A stretch of 64,000 nucleotides of DNA from Proteobacteria bacterium UBA6503 (GCA_002436405.1 DJLZ01000005.1:62001-126000); one strand, 5' to 3'; numbered from the stretch's first letter, positions 15,906-24,878 are shown. Notes: generated by a model not told the origin, from the letters alone. Made by a program: numbers and translations.

Positions 15906-16952
15906 TTAACAAGCTTCAGCACGTTTAGTCGGGTGCAAAAAGCGCTCTTCCGCAATAGGGTCAGCGGCTTGCTCAGGCGTAATGCCTTTTTCTTTCGCTA
16001 GGTCGTATACTTCTTTCAAAGTATCGCCAATGGCAACAACCTTGGCGTGGGCTAGGTCTTTATCGTAGCCTTCTTCACGGTGCTCAACTGATACGTTGAT
16101 GATACCGCCAGCGTTTACAAGGTAGTCTGGTGCGTAAAGGATACCTGCTGATTTTAGCATTTCGCCGTGGCGAGGCTCAGCAAGTTGGTTGTTTGCGCAG
16201 CCAGCAATGGCTTTACATTTAAGCGTTGGGATTGTGTCATCATTCAAGATAGCACCCATCGCACATGGGGCGAAAATATCGCACTCTTTAGTAAGGGCTT
16301 GGTCAGCTGGGATAGCAATAGCGCCAGTTTCTTCAGCCAATTTAGCTACAGCGTCAGCACGAAGGTCAGTGATGTAAACAGTCGCACCTTTGGCACGAAG
16401 CATGCGGGTCATGTCTTGGCCCACGTGGCCAATACCCTGAATGGTCACGCTTAGGTCAGCTGGTTTAATGCCAAGCTCGGCTGCTGTTACCCAAATGCTT
16501 TCAACTACGCCAAGGGCTGTTAGAGGTGAAGGGTCACCGCCAGCGCCATCAAGGCCTAGTACGTGTGGGGTTACACTGTGAACAATTTCCATGTCGGTTG
16601 GGCTTGTGTTTACGTCTTCAGCGCAAATGTACTCGCCGCCTAGGCTATCAACAAACTTACCGAAGGCTTTAAATAGCTCAGGTGTTTTGTCTTCTGGTTT
16701 TGCAATGATAACTGATTTACCGCCGCCAAAGCCTGTGTCGGCCAAGGCTGATTTGTAGGTCATGCCTTTTGACAAACGAAGAACGTCGTTCATGGCTTCT
16801 TCTTCGGTTGAGTAGGGGAACAAACGTGTGCCGCCTACAGCAGGGCCTAGGTTGATGTTGTGAATGGCGATAATGGCTTTAAGACCGCTGCCAGCATCTT
16901 CTGCTTTAACAACGCGGTGGTAGCCGTCAATGTGTAGATCAGTAATTTTCAT
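15906..16952 (-). CDS. Leucine/branched-chain amino acid dehydrogenase
   Basis: The 348-residue enzyme belongs to the Glu/Leu/Phe/Val dehydrogenase family. The catalytic lysines are in place at residues 67 (GMTYK) and 79 (GFGGGK), and the dinucleotide-binding region carries the glycine-rich GIGHVG near 178-183. Length (about 350) and the LGPAVGGTRLFPY block near 35-47 fit leucine dehydrogenase rather than the longer glutamate enzymes. It would oxidatively deaminate branched-chain amino acids with NAD, feeding acyl-CoA pools or, in reverse, assimilating ammonia. It is monocistronic with its own terminator. The FCD-type GntR regulator nearby could control it, but no direct evidence is visible. 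Confidence 0.88.
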   Translation of the reverse strand: MKITDLHIDGYHRVVKAEDAGSGLKAIIAIHNINLGPAVGGTRLFPYSTEEEAMNDVLRLSKGMTYKSALADTGFGGGKSVIIAKPEDKTPELFKAFGKFVDSLGGEYICAEDVNTSPTDMEIVHSVTPHVLGLDGAGGDPSPLTALGVVESIWVTAAELGIKPADLSVTIQGIGHVGQDMTRMLRAKGATVYITDLRADAVAKLAEETGAIAIPADQALTKECDIFAPCAMGAILNDDTIPTLKCKAIAGCANNQLAEPRHGEMLKSAGILYAPDYLVNAGGIINVSVEHREEGYDKDLAHAKVVAIGDTLKEVYDLAKEKGITPEQAADPIAEERFLHPTKRAEAC

Positions 16953-17241
16953 GCGTCTAATTCTTTCTTCTGGTGGTTACACCTTTTTATAATGCGCCCA
17001 TGATACGCCTGCCCCAATGCCCCCGCAAGCCCGATTTAACGCTTATTTTTCTGTGGAAAACCAAATATTCAAAAAAGCGCTTATAAATGAAAGGGCTAGG
17101 CTATTATGCACATGCGAAGAAAACCCCAAATATCTAAAAAAGGGGTATTTATCATAATATGGTGGTGTGAATCTGCTTAAATCCCCCTTCATAAGGGGCA
17201 GCCTGTTAAGTATTAAATATACAAGTAGGCAGGGCTAAAGA

Positions 17242-17316
17242 TTAGCCGAAGAGCCAAGTAGCGGCCATGATTAGCAACAAAATGCCAAACACGTATGGGC
17301 CAAAGATAACTAGCAC
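17242..17316 (-). CDS. Possible 24-residue hydrophobic membrane peptide
   Basis: A GTG-started frame (17316) of 24 codons ends at TAA 17244-17242. Its product is almost wholly hydrophobic (MLVIFGPYVF, then GILLLIMAATWLFG), the right length for a single membrane helix, like KdpF- or CydX-type small subunits, though it matches neither. A GAGAG purine run lies about ten bases upstream of the start. The frame is too short to be judged by coding statistics. Confidence 0.3.
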   Translation of the reverse strand: MLVIFGPYVFGILLLIMAATWLFG

Positions 17317-17403
17317 GGTATGTATACTCTCTGCTGTTTAACGTTGCGTCTATTTTAAGGGTTGCAACATCCCTATGCAATAAAAATAAGGACGATTTAC
17401 CTA

Positions 17404-17460
17404 AAATTCAAGCCCCAGATACAAGCGAAACCAAGGTATAGCTTAATATCTGAGGCTTTT
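17404..17460 (-). terminator. Terminator of the gntR gene
   Basis: On the minus strand AAGCCTCAGATA pairs over 12 positions (one G-T) with TATCTGGGGCTT across a 25-base loop, followed by GAATTTT. It begins about ten bases after the gntR stop. Confidence 0.65.
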
Positions 17461-17467
17461 GAATAGC

Positions 17468-18127
17468 TTAGGCAGCGCCAACTTCTTGTGCATTTGCATC
17501 AAAACCAAAAAGCATAAGCTCGCGCATGGTTTTTTCTGCTGTTTCAGGCTTTTTCGCCTTCCAAGCGTTAACCACTAGGGCTAGCTGCTGGTGAAGGTGT
17601 GCCAATTGTTGGCTTGCCTGAGGGACTTGGTAAACGCTCTCTGGCAAACGGCGGCTGATAAGAGCTACCATTTCGCATAGAGTATCGTTTGCTGCAACTG
17701 TGAGCATCATGTCGTTCCAGCTTGCGAAGGCTTTTTGCGCTTCGCTGCCACCGTTTGCAAACGTTGTAACCCAACGCTCAAAACGGGCAAAATCGGTTTC
17801 TGTAAGGTTGTCTGTAGCAATGTTGGCTGCCAAGCCCATAAGGAAGCTGTAAAGGCCTGTTAGCTCTTGCTGCATTGTGGCGTCTGGTGTTTTAACGAAC
17901 GCGCCACGGTTCGGGAACATTTCAATAAGGCCGTCAGCTGCTAGCGCTGAAAGGGCTTCGCGTACTGGTGTGCGTGATACGCCGTACTCTTTTGAAAGTT
18001 TAATTTCGCTTAGGTGTGTGCCGTGTGGTAGGCCGCCTGTAAGAATAGCAGTACGAATCTTTTCACGTACCATGCCGTCAAGGGTATCTACAGGTTTCTG
18101 CGATGTGGTCTCAACTGGGGTTAACAT
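17468..18127 (-). CDS. GntR-family transcriptional regulator (FCD type)
   Basis: The 219-residue protein has a GntR winged helix at residues 12-80, with LSEIKLSKEYGVSRTPVREALSALAADGLIEMFPNRGAFV as the standard recognition block, and an all-helical FCD ligand domain from about 90 to 210. FCD regulators usually sense small organic acids. One of the usual metal-binding His positions may be missing in this short domain, so a metal-free mode is possible. A palindrome TGTATA-5-TATACA lies upstream of its start and is a likely autoregulatory operator. Neighbours are leucine dehydrogenase on the same strand and anmK divergently transcribed. Confidence 0.87.
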   Translation of the reverse strand: MLTPVETTSQKPVDTLDGMVREKIRTAILTGGLPHGTHLSEIKLSKEYGVSRTPVREALSALAADGLIEMFPNRGAFVKTPDATMQQELTGLYSFLMGLAANIATDNLTETDFARFERWVTTFANGGSEAQKAFASWNDMMLTVAANDTLCEMVALISRRLPESVYQVPQASQQLAHLHQQLALVVNAWKAKKPETAEKTMRELMLFGFDANAQEVGAA

Positions 18128-18196
18128 TTTGTGCTTCCTTCTAAGTATCTAAAAATTCGTCTTTTTATATAGCTATTCTTTTTATTAGTTGTGGAA

Positions 18197-18213
18197 TGTA
18201 TACACTTTATACA
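18197..18213. promoter_or_regulatory. Probable GntR operator
   Basis: TGTATA (18197-18202) and TATACA (18208-18213) are separated by CACTT, in the divergent gap between gntR and anmK. Size and symmetry suit a GntR dimer, and a half-copy (TATGTATAC) occurs near 17319-17327 upstream of the dehydrogenase-side genes. Confidence 0.5.
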
Positions 18214-18348
18214 CACCTTGGCAACAACTTTTTGCTGTTTTCTAAAAAGAACTTGCCAAACATTATGTTTTTAGGGAATGTGACCATATGACACACCCGT
18301 GCAGGGTAGCTGATGTCAGAAGAAGTGTAACAATATAAAGGTCAACCT

Positions 18349-19464
18349 TTGACCCAACACATGCACACAACACATAAAAAGTATTTAGCTATTGGCCTTA
18401 TGAGTGGCTCTTCGCTTGATGGCGTTGACGCTGCGCTAACCCGTACCGACGGCGAAGCCCATAACGAGCCTTTGGCCGTGCACTACGTGCCGTACCCTTC
18501 AGATTTTAAGCAGCAACTTATGGATATGGCCAAGGGCGATATTCCGCTAAGTGATGTTATTCGCCTTGAGCGCAAGCTAACCCAGTACCACGTTGATGCC
18601 GTTAAAGAACTGCTTGATAAACCCGAAGCAAAAGACGCTGGCCAGCCTGACATCATCGGCTTTCACGGCCAAACCATCCGCCATATGCCTAAAGAAGGCC
18701 TCACATGGCAAATTGGTGATGCCTCATACCTAGCCGAGCACACAGGCCTGCCCGTTGTGGCTGACTTCCGCCGCCGTGATATGGCTGCAGGCGGGGAGGG
18801 GGCGCCGCTTATCCCGCTTTTCCATAAGATTTTGTTCAGTAAACTTGGCGATGACGATAAAGGCATGGCTGTTTTGAATATTGGTGGGGTTTCAAACCTA
18901 ACCTATACCGATAAAAACGGTAACATTACCTCAGGTGATATTGGCCCAGGCTGTAGCCTGATGGACCAATGGGCCAAGCACCAAACCGATAAAGAATTTG
19001 ATGAAGATGGCATGTTGGCTAAAACCGGCACCGTAAATAAAATTTGGCTGGATCAGGCCATTGAGAATGAACCGTTCTTCCATGAGCCATTCCCGAAATC
19101 AGCTGATCGCTACCAGTTTGACCATCTTTTTCCACAAAACTTAAGCGCTGCCGACGGTATGGCAACCTTATGTGAGCTCACAGCCAAAACCATTGCAGAC
19201 TGCTTCAATAAGCTGTGCCCACCTGAAGAACAGCCCACTTTGTGGGTGGCAGGTGGCGGGGCCGCTAACCCAGCCCTGATGACAGCCATGAAAAAGTATG
19301 TTAAAGAGGTGAAACCTATTGGGGAGTTAGGGCTTAACGCTGGCCTACTAGAGGCTGAGTGTTTTGCATGGTTAGCCGTGCGCCGATTGCGCGGTCTCGC
19401 AACGTCACTCCCAGAAACAACAGGCGCTAAACACCCGACAACAGGCGGAGTACTAACAGTTTAA
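18349..19464 (+). CDS. anmK: Anhydro-N-acetylmuramic acid kinase
   Basis: The 371-residue enzyme phosphorylates and opens 1,6-anhydro-MurNAc released from the cell wall, making MurNAc-6-phosphate for peptidoglycan recycling in the cytoplasm. Hallmarks are GLMSGSSLDGVD (about 16-27), IGFHGQTIRH (about 103-112), DFRRRDMAAGGEGAPL (about 139-154) and GGVSNLTY, all usual in AnmK. The listed start is TTG 18349, seven bases after an AAAGG site; ATG 18361 is an alternative only four residues in. Its stop overlaps the next gene by one base (TAATG), which suggests coupling. Confidence 0.93.
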   Translation: MTQHMHTTHKKYLAIGLMSGSSLDGVDAALTRTDGEAHNEPLAVHYVPYPSDFKQQLMDMAKGDIPLSDVIRLERKLTQYHVDAVKELLDKPEAKDAGQPDIIGFHGQTIRHMPKEGLTWQIGDASYLAEHTGLPVVADFRRRDMAAGGEGAPLIPLFHKILFSKLGDDDKGMAVLNIGGVSNLTYTDKNGNITSGDIGPGCSLMDQWAKHQTDKEFDEDGMLAKTGTVNKIWLDQAIENEPFFHEPFPKSADRYQFDHLFPQNLSAADGMATLCELTAKTIADCFNKLCPPEEQPTLWVAGGGAANPALMTAMKKYVKEVKPIGELGLNAGLLEAECFAWLAVRRLRGLATSLPETTGAKHPTTGGVLTV

Positions 19465-20564
19465 TGAACATACTGATTAACATTCTTATCGGTATTTTTG
19501 CGGCGTATGCCTTCCAAAAGCCATCAAAGCCATGCGGCTTGGGCTACTGGCGTGGCGTAGCTGGTGCCCTTGGTGGCGCCGTACCGCATATTGATATTCT
19601 ATTTTACGGCCTTGGCCACGACTTTGGCTTGCTGCACCAATACGCAGAGTCATGGTCGCTATTCCTTGTGCCTGTATTTGCGCTAGGGATTGCGGCAGGT
19701 CTATCGTACCTGAAAAAGGGGTTCATCCCTGAAAGCCCATACACATGGCAAAAGTTCTTCACGCCAACGCTAGCCGGTGCATTGATGGCTGTATTGCTTT
19801 CAGTTATCTCCGAAAAAGGGGCCGCACTGCTGGCACCATTCTGGCAGGCAAAACTAGGCTTTGGTATTCTGTACTCGTTTGATATTGGCTTGTTTATTGG
19901 CCTTCTTATTTTCTTGGCCGTAGGTATTCTGCTACGCAAGTTCCGTGCTGAAGTGGCTCAGCTTGTGTTGGTCCTGCTGATTGGCTACACAGGTGTAACT
20001 ACCACATTTAAAATGAAAGCCAACGCCATTGGCGACCGTTACGCCAAAGCTATGGAGCTTGAAGTTGAGCACGTTTACGCAATGCCACAGCCACTTTCAC
20101 CGTTTTACTGGCGTATCGTTGTGAAAACAACCGACCAACGCCTGCACGACACTATGGTCAGCCTTAAGCGTAAGCGCACCATTGTTGTAACTCCTGAAAC
20201 ACCACCACTACGCCGTGCAAAAGCTGCCTACAAGCCAGTGCACGAAGCTGTTTGGCGTATTTACAACCGCTTTGGCTATGAAGATAGTGACTTTGCCGCC
20301 GCCGCATGGCGTTCAGATATTGCTCAGCGCCTGAAGTGGCTAAGCCGTTTTTCAGTGTTGAAGGATATTGTAACATACGAAGACCGTCGTTGCGCACGCT
20401 TCAAAGACTTACGCTTTGAAGGTGCACAAATGAACGAGTTGGGTGAATTCCTAATTTGCCAGCAAACCGCAGCCGAACAGGCAAACGATAAGCACGACGA
20501 TGGTTGGATGGCTTATCAAGCGGCCGATGATGGCTCTTTCTTGATGCTTGATCCGATATACTGA
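19464..20564 (+). CDS. Inner-membrane protein of the DUF457/YdjM type
   Basis: The 366-residue protein has several membrane helices in its first 190 residues (for example 1-16, 65-85, 100-120, 135-155, 165-180). An early His/Asp block (GGAVPHIDILFYGLGHDFGLLH, about 37-58) resembles the metal-binding motif of YdjM-like putative membrane hydrolases. The C-terminal half (about 190-366) is soluble, probably cytoplasmic or periplasmic. It starts one base inside the anmK stop, so a link to wall recycling is possible but unproven. Its 3' end overlaps the convergent hydrolase gene by 49 bases, both frames being read to their ends. Confidence 0.7.
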   Translation: MNILINILIGIFAAYAFQKPSKPCGLGYWRGVAGALGGAVPHIDILFYGLGHDFGLLHQYAESWSLFLVPVFALGIAAGLSYLKKGFIPESPYTWQKFFTPTLAGALMAVLLSVISEKGAALLAPFWQAKLGFGILYSFDIGLFIGLLIFLAVGILLRKFRAEVAQLVLVLLIGYTGVTTTFKMKANAIGDRYAKAMELEVEHVYAMPQPLSPFYWRIVVKTTDQRLHDTMVSLKRKRTIVVTPETPPLRRAKAAYKPVHEAVWRIYNRFGYEDSDFAAAAWRSDIAQRLKWLSRFSVLKDIVTYEDRRCARFKDLRFEGAQMNELGEFLICQQTAAEQANDKHDDGWMAYQAADDGSFLMLDPIY

Positions 20565-21175
20565 CACAGCACTTTAGCCAAGTCGTCTTGGTTTTCAGTG
20601 AAGAAGTGATCACCACCCTGAACCTTAGAGTAATGAAGCTTCACGTCTTTTTGGCGTGTTGTTTTGCGTAGAAGGTCTTCTACCTTAGAAACATCAACAA
20701 TTTCGTCGTTGCTGCCAATGGTCACAAGGCCACTGCTTGGGCACGGTGAGAAGAAGCTAAAGTCGTAGAGGCCAATCGGAGGGGCAACAGCCACAAAGTT
20801 TGCTACATCTGGGCGACGCATTAGAAGCTGCATGGTAATCCATGCACCGAATGAGAAACCAGCAATCCAAATTTCTTTAGCGTGTGGGTTGTTGTTGTGT
20901 AGCCAGTCTAGGGCTGCGGCAGCGTCTGTTAGTTCGCCAACGCCGTTATCCCACTCGCCTTGAGAGTTGCCAACCCCACGGAAGTTAAAGCGCATCACAG
21001 AAAAGCCGCAACGCACAAAAGATTCGTAAATACGGTAAGTTACCTTGTTGTTCATGGTACCGCCATGTAGCGGGTGAGGGTGCATCACAAGGGCAATTGG
21101 TGCGTGTTTGTCTTCTGAAACGAAGTATTTGCCTTCAAGGCGGCCTGCTGGGCCTGTAAATGTGATGTCTGGCAT
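20516..21175 (-). CDS. Alpha/beta hydrolase, small soluble type
   Basis: This 219-residue hydrolase has the HPHPLHGGTMNNKV block (about 32-45) and RFNFRGVGNSQGEWDNG (about 62-78) typical of a family of bacterial dienelactone-hydrolase-like proteins. The nucleophile is Ser108 in GFSFGAW, and a C-terminal GGDHFF supplies the catalytic His; the acidic member is probably in GSNDEIVD. No signal peptide is seen, so it acts in the cytoplasm. Substrate is unknown. The last 16 codons overlap the convergent membrane-protein gene. Confidence 0.82.
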   Translation of the reverse strand: MPDITFTGPAGRLEGKYFVSEDKHAPIALVMHPHPLHGGTMNNKVTYRIYESFVRCGFSVMRFNFRGVGNSQGEWDNGVGELTDAAAALDWLHNNNPHAKEIWIAGFSFGAWITMQLLMRRPDVANFVAVAPPIGLYDFSFFSPCPSSGLVTIGSNDEIVDVSKVEDLLRKTTRQKDVKLHYSKVQGGDHFFTENQDDLAKVLCQYIGSSIKKEPSSAA

Positions 21176-21370
21176 GGGGTAAGTAGCTCCTTGGCGTTAT
21201 GTGTAGGGGTTAACCTACCAAAAAAACATGTTCAAATTCAAGCTTCATTTGCATATGCGGGCTTGTTCTTCTATAAGTAGGGGGCTTGAATTATGTTTCA
21301 AGGGGCCAATTTTGGCCATAGGACGAATTTTTGAGATTTATTTGATATTGACTTGATGAGGATGATGAAA

Positions 21371-22522
21371 ATGACTGTTTACTTCGATAACAACGCCACA
21401 ACACCCCTAAAAGACGGTGTGAAAAAGGCGATGGCCGAAGCGCTTGAGGTTTACGGCAACCCCTCATCAGTGCACGCTTGTGGGCGTGAAGCACGCCTAC
21501 TGCAAGATATGGCCCGCCGCAACGTGGCTGCCATGTTTGGCGTACGTAGCGAGCAAGTTATTTTCACCAGCAGTGGTACCGAGGCCAATAACCTTGTGCT
21601 GCGCGGGTACTTTGCCTGCCCTGAAAACCTTGAGAAAGGCAGCAAGCTTGTGATTTCATCGGTTGAGCATAACTGCGTGCACAAAACCGCCGTTGATCTT
21701 AACCGCCTTAACGGTGTTTCGATGCATATGGTGACCGTTGACCGCAACGGCATTATTGACCTAGACGACCTTAAGCTAACCCTTGAAAAGGGCAATGTTG
21801 GCCTCGTCAGCATTATGCACGGCAACAACGAAACAGGGGTGATTCAGCCCCTTGATAAAATTGTAGCCCTTTGTAAAGAGTACGGCGTACGCGTACATAC
21901 CGATGCTGTGCAAACAGCGGGTAAAGTAGCGCTATCGTTTAAAGACATGGGTGTTGACTTTATGACAGTATCTTTCCACAAGCTAGGTGGCCCTAAAGGG
22001 ATTGGCGCTGTGATTATGAAGGCCGATATTGATATGGAGTGCCATACCAGTGGTGGCTCGCAAGAGCGTAACCGCCGTGCGGGGACTGAAAACATTATCG
22101 GTATTGCGGGCGCAGGCGCTTGCACAGAAGAATGGCAGGTTTCGGTTGATAAAATGCAAAACCAAATTGGCCCACTGCGCAATAAGCTTGAAAAAGGCCT
22201 GAAACAACTGAGTAACGAGCTTTACATTATTGGCGAATCAACAAACCGTGTACCGAACACCACCAACGTGATTGTGCCAGGGCTAGAAGGCGAAACTGCC
22301 GTGATGTCGCTTGATATGGCAGGTTTTTGTGTTTCAACAGGTTCAGCTTGTTCAAGTGGCCGTGTTGAACCTTCACGTGTCATTTTGGCGCATGGTATCC
22401 CCGCTGATGAAGCTTTGTGCGCCTTGCGTATTTCACTAGGCTGGCAGACAACCGAAGCTGAGGTTGATGCCTTTCTTGCAGCCTTTGGCGAAATGCTAGG
22501 CCGTATGCAAAAGGCTTCATAG
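21371..22522 (+). CDS. Cysteine desulfurase (NifS/IscS type)
   Basis: The enzyme takes sulfur from cysteine as an enzyme-bound persulfide using PLP. YFDNNATTPL opens the protein, the PLP lysine is in SFHKLGGPKG (about 206), and the active Cys sits in STGSACSSG (about 327). I start at ATG 21371, which is 8-10 bases after GAGG and gives the family-typical N-terminus; in-frame ATG codons from 21353 add up to six residues. The gene lies 81 bases before mnmA, so it likely supplies sulfur for tRNA 2-thiouridine, as the desulfurase next to mnmA does in other bacteria. No IscU or SufE partner is adjacent. Confidence 0.9.
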   Translation: MTVYFDNNATTPLKDGVKKAMAEALEVYGNPSSVHACGREARLLQDMARRNVAAMFGVRSEQVIFTSSGTEANNLVLRGYFACPENLEKGSKLVISSVEHNCVHKTAVDLNRLNGVSMHMVTVDRNGIIDLDDLKLTLEKGNVGLVSIMHGNNETGVIQPLDKIVALCKEYGVRVHTDAVQTAGKVALSFKDMGVDFMTVSFHKLGGPKGIGAVIMKADIDMECHTSGGSQERNRRAGTENIIGIAGAGACTEEWQVSVDKMQNQIGPLRNKLEKGLKQLSNELYIIGESTNRVPNTTNVIVPGLEGETAVMSLDMAGFCVSTGSACSSGRVEPSRVILAHGIPADEALCALRISLGWQTTEAEVDAFLAAFGEMLGRMQKAS

Positions 22523-22544
22523 TTAAAAAACTCCAGAAAAACCC

Positions 22545-22573
22545 TTGTAATACATGAGCGTATGGCCTATATC
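22545..22573 (+). promoter_or_regulatory. Promoter of mnmA
   Basis: TTGTAA (22545-22550) and TATATC (22568-22573) are 17 bases apart. The predicted start of transcription near 22580 lies before ATG 22604 and after the in-frame ATG 22562, which supports the shorter MnmA. Confidence 0.55.
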
Positions 22574-22603
22574 CTGCCCATACGTATTGATAGGTGTACA
22601 CAG

Positions 22604-23794
22604 ATGACAAACAGTATTTTAGACACATTAAACATTCAGCCGCTTGTAGCAGGCAAAAAACCAGAAGAGACCACCGTTGTTGCCGCAATGTCGGGCGGGG
22701 TGGATTCTTCAGTGGTGGCCGCACTTCTCCACAAGTTGGGCTATAAGGTTGTAGGTATTACCCTACAACTATGGGACTACACCCCCGCGAATGACGAAGC
22801 CGAAGGTGAAACCAAAAAGTTTGGGACTTGCTGCGCTTTGGATGATGTGTATGACGCCCGCCGTGTATGCCAAACTGTGGGTATTCCTCATTACGTGCTG
22901 AACTACGAAAGCGAATTTAAAGACAAAGTTATCGACGACTTTGTAGATACCTACCTTGCAGGGGCAACGCCAATCCCGTGTGTGCGTTGTAACCAGCGTA
23001 TTAAGTTTGATAGCCTGATGAGCAAAGCCAAGCAACTGGGCGGCGATGTGCTCGTAACAGGCCACTACGTACGTAAAGTGATGGGCGAGGGCGGTAAGCC
23101 AGAGCTGCATCAAGGCTTGTCGTCAGATAAGGACCAATCGTACTACTTGTTCACCACAACGCCTGAGCAACTTGAGTTTAGCGCCTTCCCACTGGGTGAC
23201 CTTACAAAAGATCAAACCCGTGACCTTGCGCAAGAGCTTGGCCTGCACGTGCACCAAAAGCCAGATAGCCAAGACATTTGCTTTGTACCAGGTGGGGACT
23301 ACCGCAAGGTAGTAACTAAGTTTGCCCCTGAAGCTGAAAAGCCAGGTAACTTTGTAGATAGTAAAGGCAAAGTACTCGGCCAGCATAAAGGCATTATTAA
23401 CTTTACCGTAGGTCAGCGCCGCGGCCTTGGTATGGCCTTTGGTGAACCTATGTATGTTACAGCTATTCGCCCTGATACCTCAGAGGTTGTGGTTGGCCCT
23501 AAAGAAGAGCTAGGTGTGAAGACCTTCTATGTATTCGATATGAACTGGCTGCGTAAACCTGAAAACGGGACCGAACTGACCGTCCGTGTGCGTGCAGGGC
23601 ATAAAGGTGTACCAGGTGAAGTAAAGCATCTAGATGATGGCCGTATGCAGGTTGACCTGTTTGACCCAGAAGAGGCCGTATCACCAGGCCAAGCCGCTGT
23701 GTTTTATGATGATAAAAACCTGATTGGTGGTGGCTGGATTGAAAACCCACACGCAGGCAGCCGTAAAGTCAAGGTGCAAATCAGCGCGGCATAA
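22604..23794 (+). CDS. mnmA: tRNA-uridine 2-sulfurtransferase MnmA
   Basis: MnmA places sulfur on U34 of tRNAs for Lys, Glu and Gln. The PP-loop SGGVDSS is at residues 30-36. Two Cys residues expected for catalysis are in IPCVRCN and DSQDICF, and FTVGQRRGLG marks the central domain; a beta-barrel domain ends the protein. I choose ATG 22604, just after AGGTG, because the upstream 14 residues (from 22562) look non-coding and overlap the promoter. With the desulfurase directly upstream, the two probably form a sulfur relay. A strong terminator follows. Confidence 0.95.
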   Translation: MTNSILDTLNIQPLVAGKKPEETTVVAAMSGGVDSSVVAALLHKLGYKVVGITLQLWDYTPANDEAEGETKKFGTCCALDDVYDARRVCQTVGIPHYVLNYESEFKDKVIDDFVDTYLAGATPIPCVRCNQRIKFDSLMSKAKQLGGDVLVTGHYVRKVMGEGGKPELHQGLSSDKDQSYYLFTTTPEQLEFSAFPLGDLTKDQTRDLAQELGLHVHQKPDSQDICFVPGGDYRKVVTKFAPEAEKPGNFVDSKGKVLGQHKGIINFTVGQRRGLGMAFGEPMYVTAIRPDTSEVVVGPKEELGVKTFYVFDMNWLRKPENGTELTVRVRAGHKGVPGEVKHLDDGRMQVDLFDPEEAVSPGQAAVFYDDKNLIGGGWIENPHAGSRKVKVQISAA

Positions 23795-23814
23795 TTGCCA
23801 CAAGAATATGCATG

Positions 23815-23849
23815 AAGGCCACGGGTTTCTGCCCGTGGCCTTTACTTTT
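23815..23849 (+). terminator. Terminator of mnmA
   Basis: AAGGCCACGGG and CCCGTGGCCTT form an 11-bp stem with a six-base loop, followed by TACTTTT. Confidence 0.8.
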
Positions 23850-23946
23850 GCCATGTGACTCCCCATATTATATGTATGCGCAAAGTATCTTGCGCTCTCA
23901 AATTATTGAGTTTTTACTGGGGTAAAACTGGGGTTTAAAAAGAAAA

Positions 23947-24840
23947 ATGGTAGATTCGTTATCGTTAACACCGATTGAACGTATGGGGAACACCCTTAAA
24001 AAGGCACATCAGCGCCTTGAGCTTCAAAGCGATGAATATAAGAACGATGTTCGCCTTGCACAGCAAATGTATGAGGCTCTTAAACATGGCCGCTTTACGT
24101 TTGATTCTGAACCTTGGTACTGCACCCGTGACGTTGTGAAGTGGCTAAAAGAAGGCACGCCTATTGTGCGCCTCCCGCAGGAGCTTCTGCTTCGTGCGAC
24201 CACCCATGATGGTCAGCCAATCCCTCCGGGCCCTGCTGTTGCAGCCTTCGTAGGCCTTGGCCTTGCCCGTGAACTTGACTTGTTCCTTGTGCCAGAAATG
24301 ATTTCATACGGGAAGCAGCAACGTAAATTCCCGATTTCGATTAACGTGTCATCATCAGCCGCCACAACGCCTGAGTTTTGGCAAGGGTGCTTTAAACACC
24401 TTAAAAAACACCTGCAAGCGGGTGGCAATAAGGCGGATATTGTATTTGAGATTGAGCGCGAAGCCCTTGAAAGCCCTAATGGCCTTAAAGCTGTTAAAGC
24501 CGTTCGTGAGCAAGGCTTCCGTTTTGCGATTGATGACTTTTACTCAGACGAATTACACCCAAGCCAGATTGAAACCATTGCCCGCTACATTGACTTTATT
24601 AAGTTTACGGGTGCGGCTATTCAAGGCGGCATTGAAGGTAAATACAACCTTGGTATTTTGGTTGAGCAGGCCCGCGCTATTGGCCCAGAAAAACTGTTTG
24701 TTGCCAAATGGGTAGATAACCACGAGCAAGCCTTAAAACTGTTTAAAGAATACAATATTGATGCGGCTCAAGGGCGTAACCTACCTGAAGACCTTAAAGA
24801 CTTTGCTGGCAGTATTAAAAAGTACTTTTCTGCCAGTTAA
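23947..24840 (+). CDS. Degenerate EAL-domain protein
   Basis: The 297-residue protein has an EAL-like barrel from about residue 45 to 290 with no other domain. Some hallmarks remain: ISINVSS, FEIERE for the LEITE strand, AIDDF with the Asp pair, and DFIKF with the Lys. Two key ones are lost: the EAL motif itself is replaced by PQELL near 76-80, and VAEGVET reads VAKWVDN, which removes a metal-binding Glu. It is therefore unlikely to cleave cyclic di-GMP and may bind it as a receptor or act by protein contact. It stands alone between two terminators. Confidence 0.78.
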   Translation: MVDSLSLTPIERMGNTLKKAHQRLELQSDEYKNDVRLAQQMYEALKHGRFTFDSEPWYCTRDVVKWLKEGTPIVRLPQELLLRATTHDGQPIPPGPAVAAFVGLGLARELDLFLVPEMISYGKQQRKFPISINVSSSAATTPEFWQGCFKHLKKHLQAGGNKADIVFEIEREALESPNGLKAVKAVREQGFRFAIDDFYSDELHPSQIETIARYIDFIKFTGAAIQGGIEGKYNLGILVEQARAIGPEKLFVAKWVDNHEQALKLFKEYNIDAAQGRNLPEDLKDFAGSIKKYFSAS

Positions 24841-24878
24841 TTAATTGCCTATTGTATACATAATTTACTTGTAAAAAC

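Larger units (their letters stand above)
16953..17467. other. 515-base intergenic region with few features
   Basis: Between the dehydrogenase and gntR (both minus strand) there is a possible 24-codon membrane peptide (17242-17316), a perfect CCCCTT-3-AAGGGG hairpin near 17193-17207 and the gntR terminator (17404-17460). The remaining AT-rich sequence next to the dehydrogenase start presumably holds its promoter. Confidence 0.5.
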
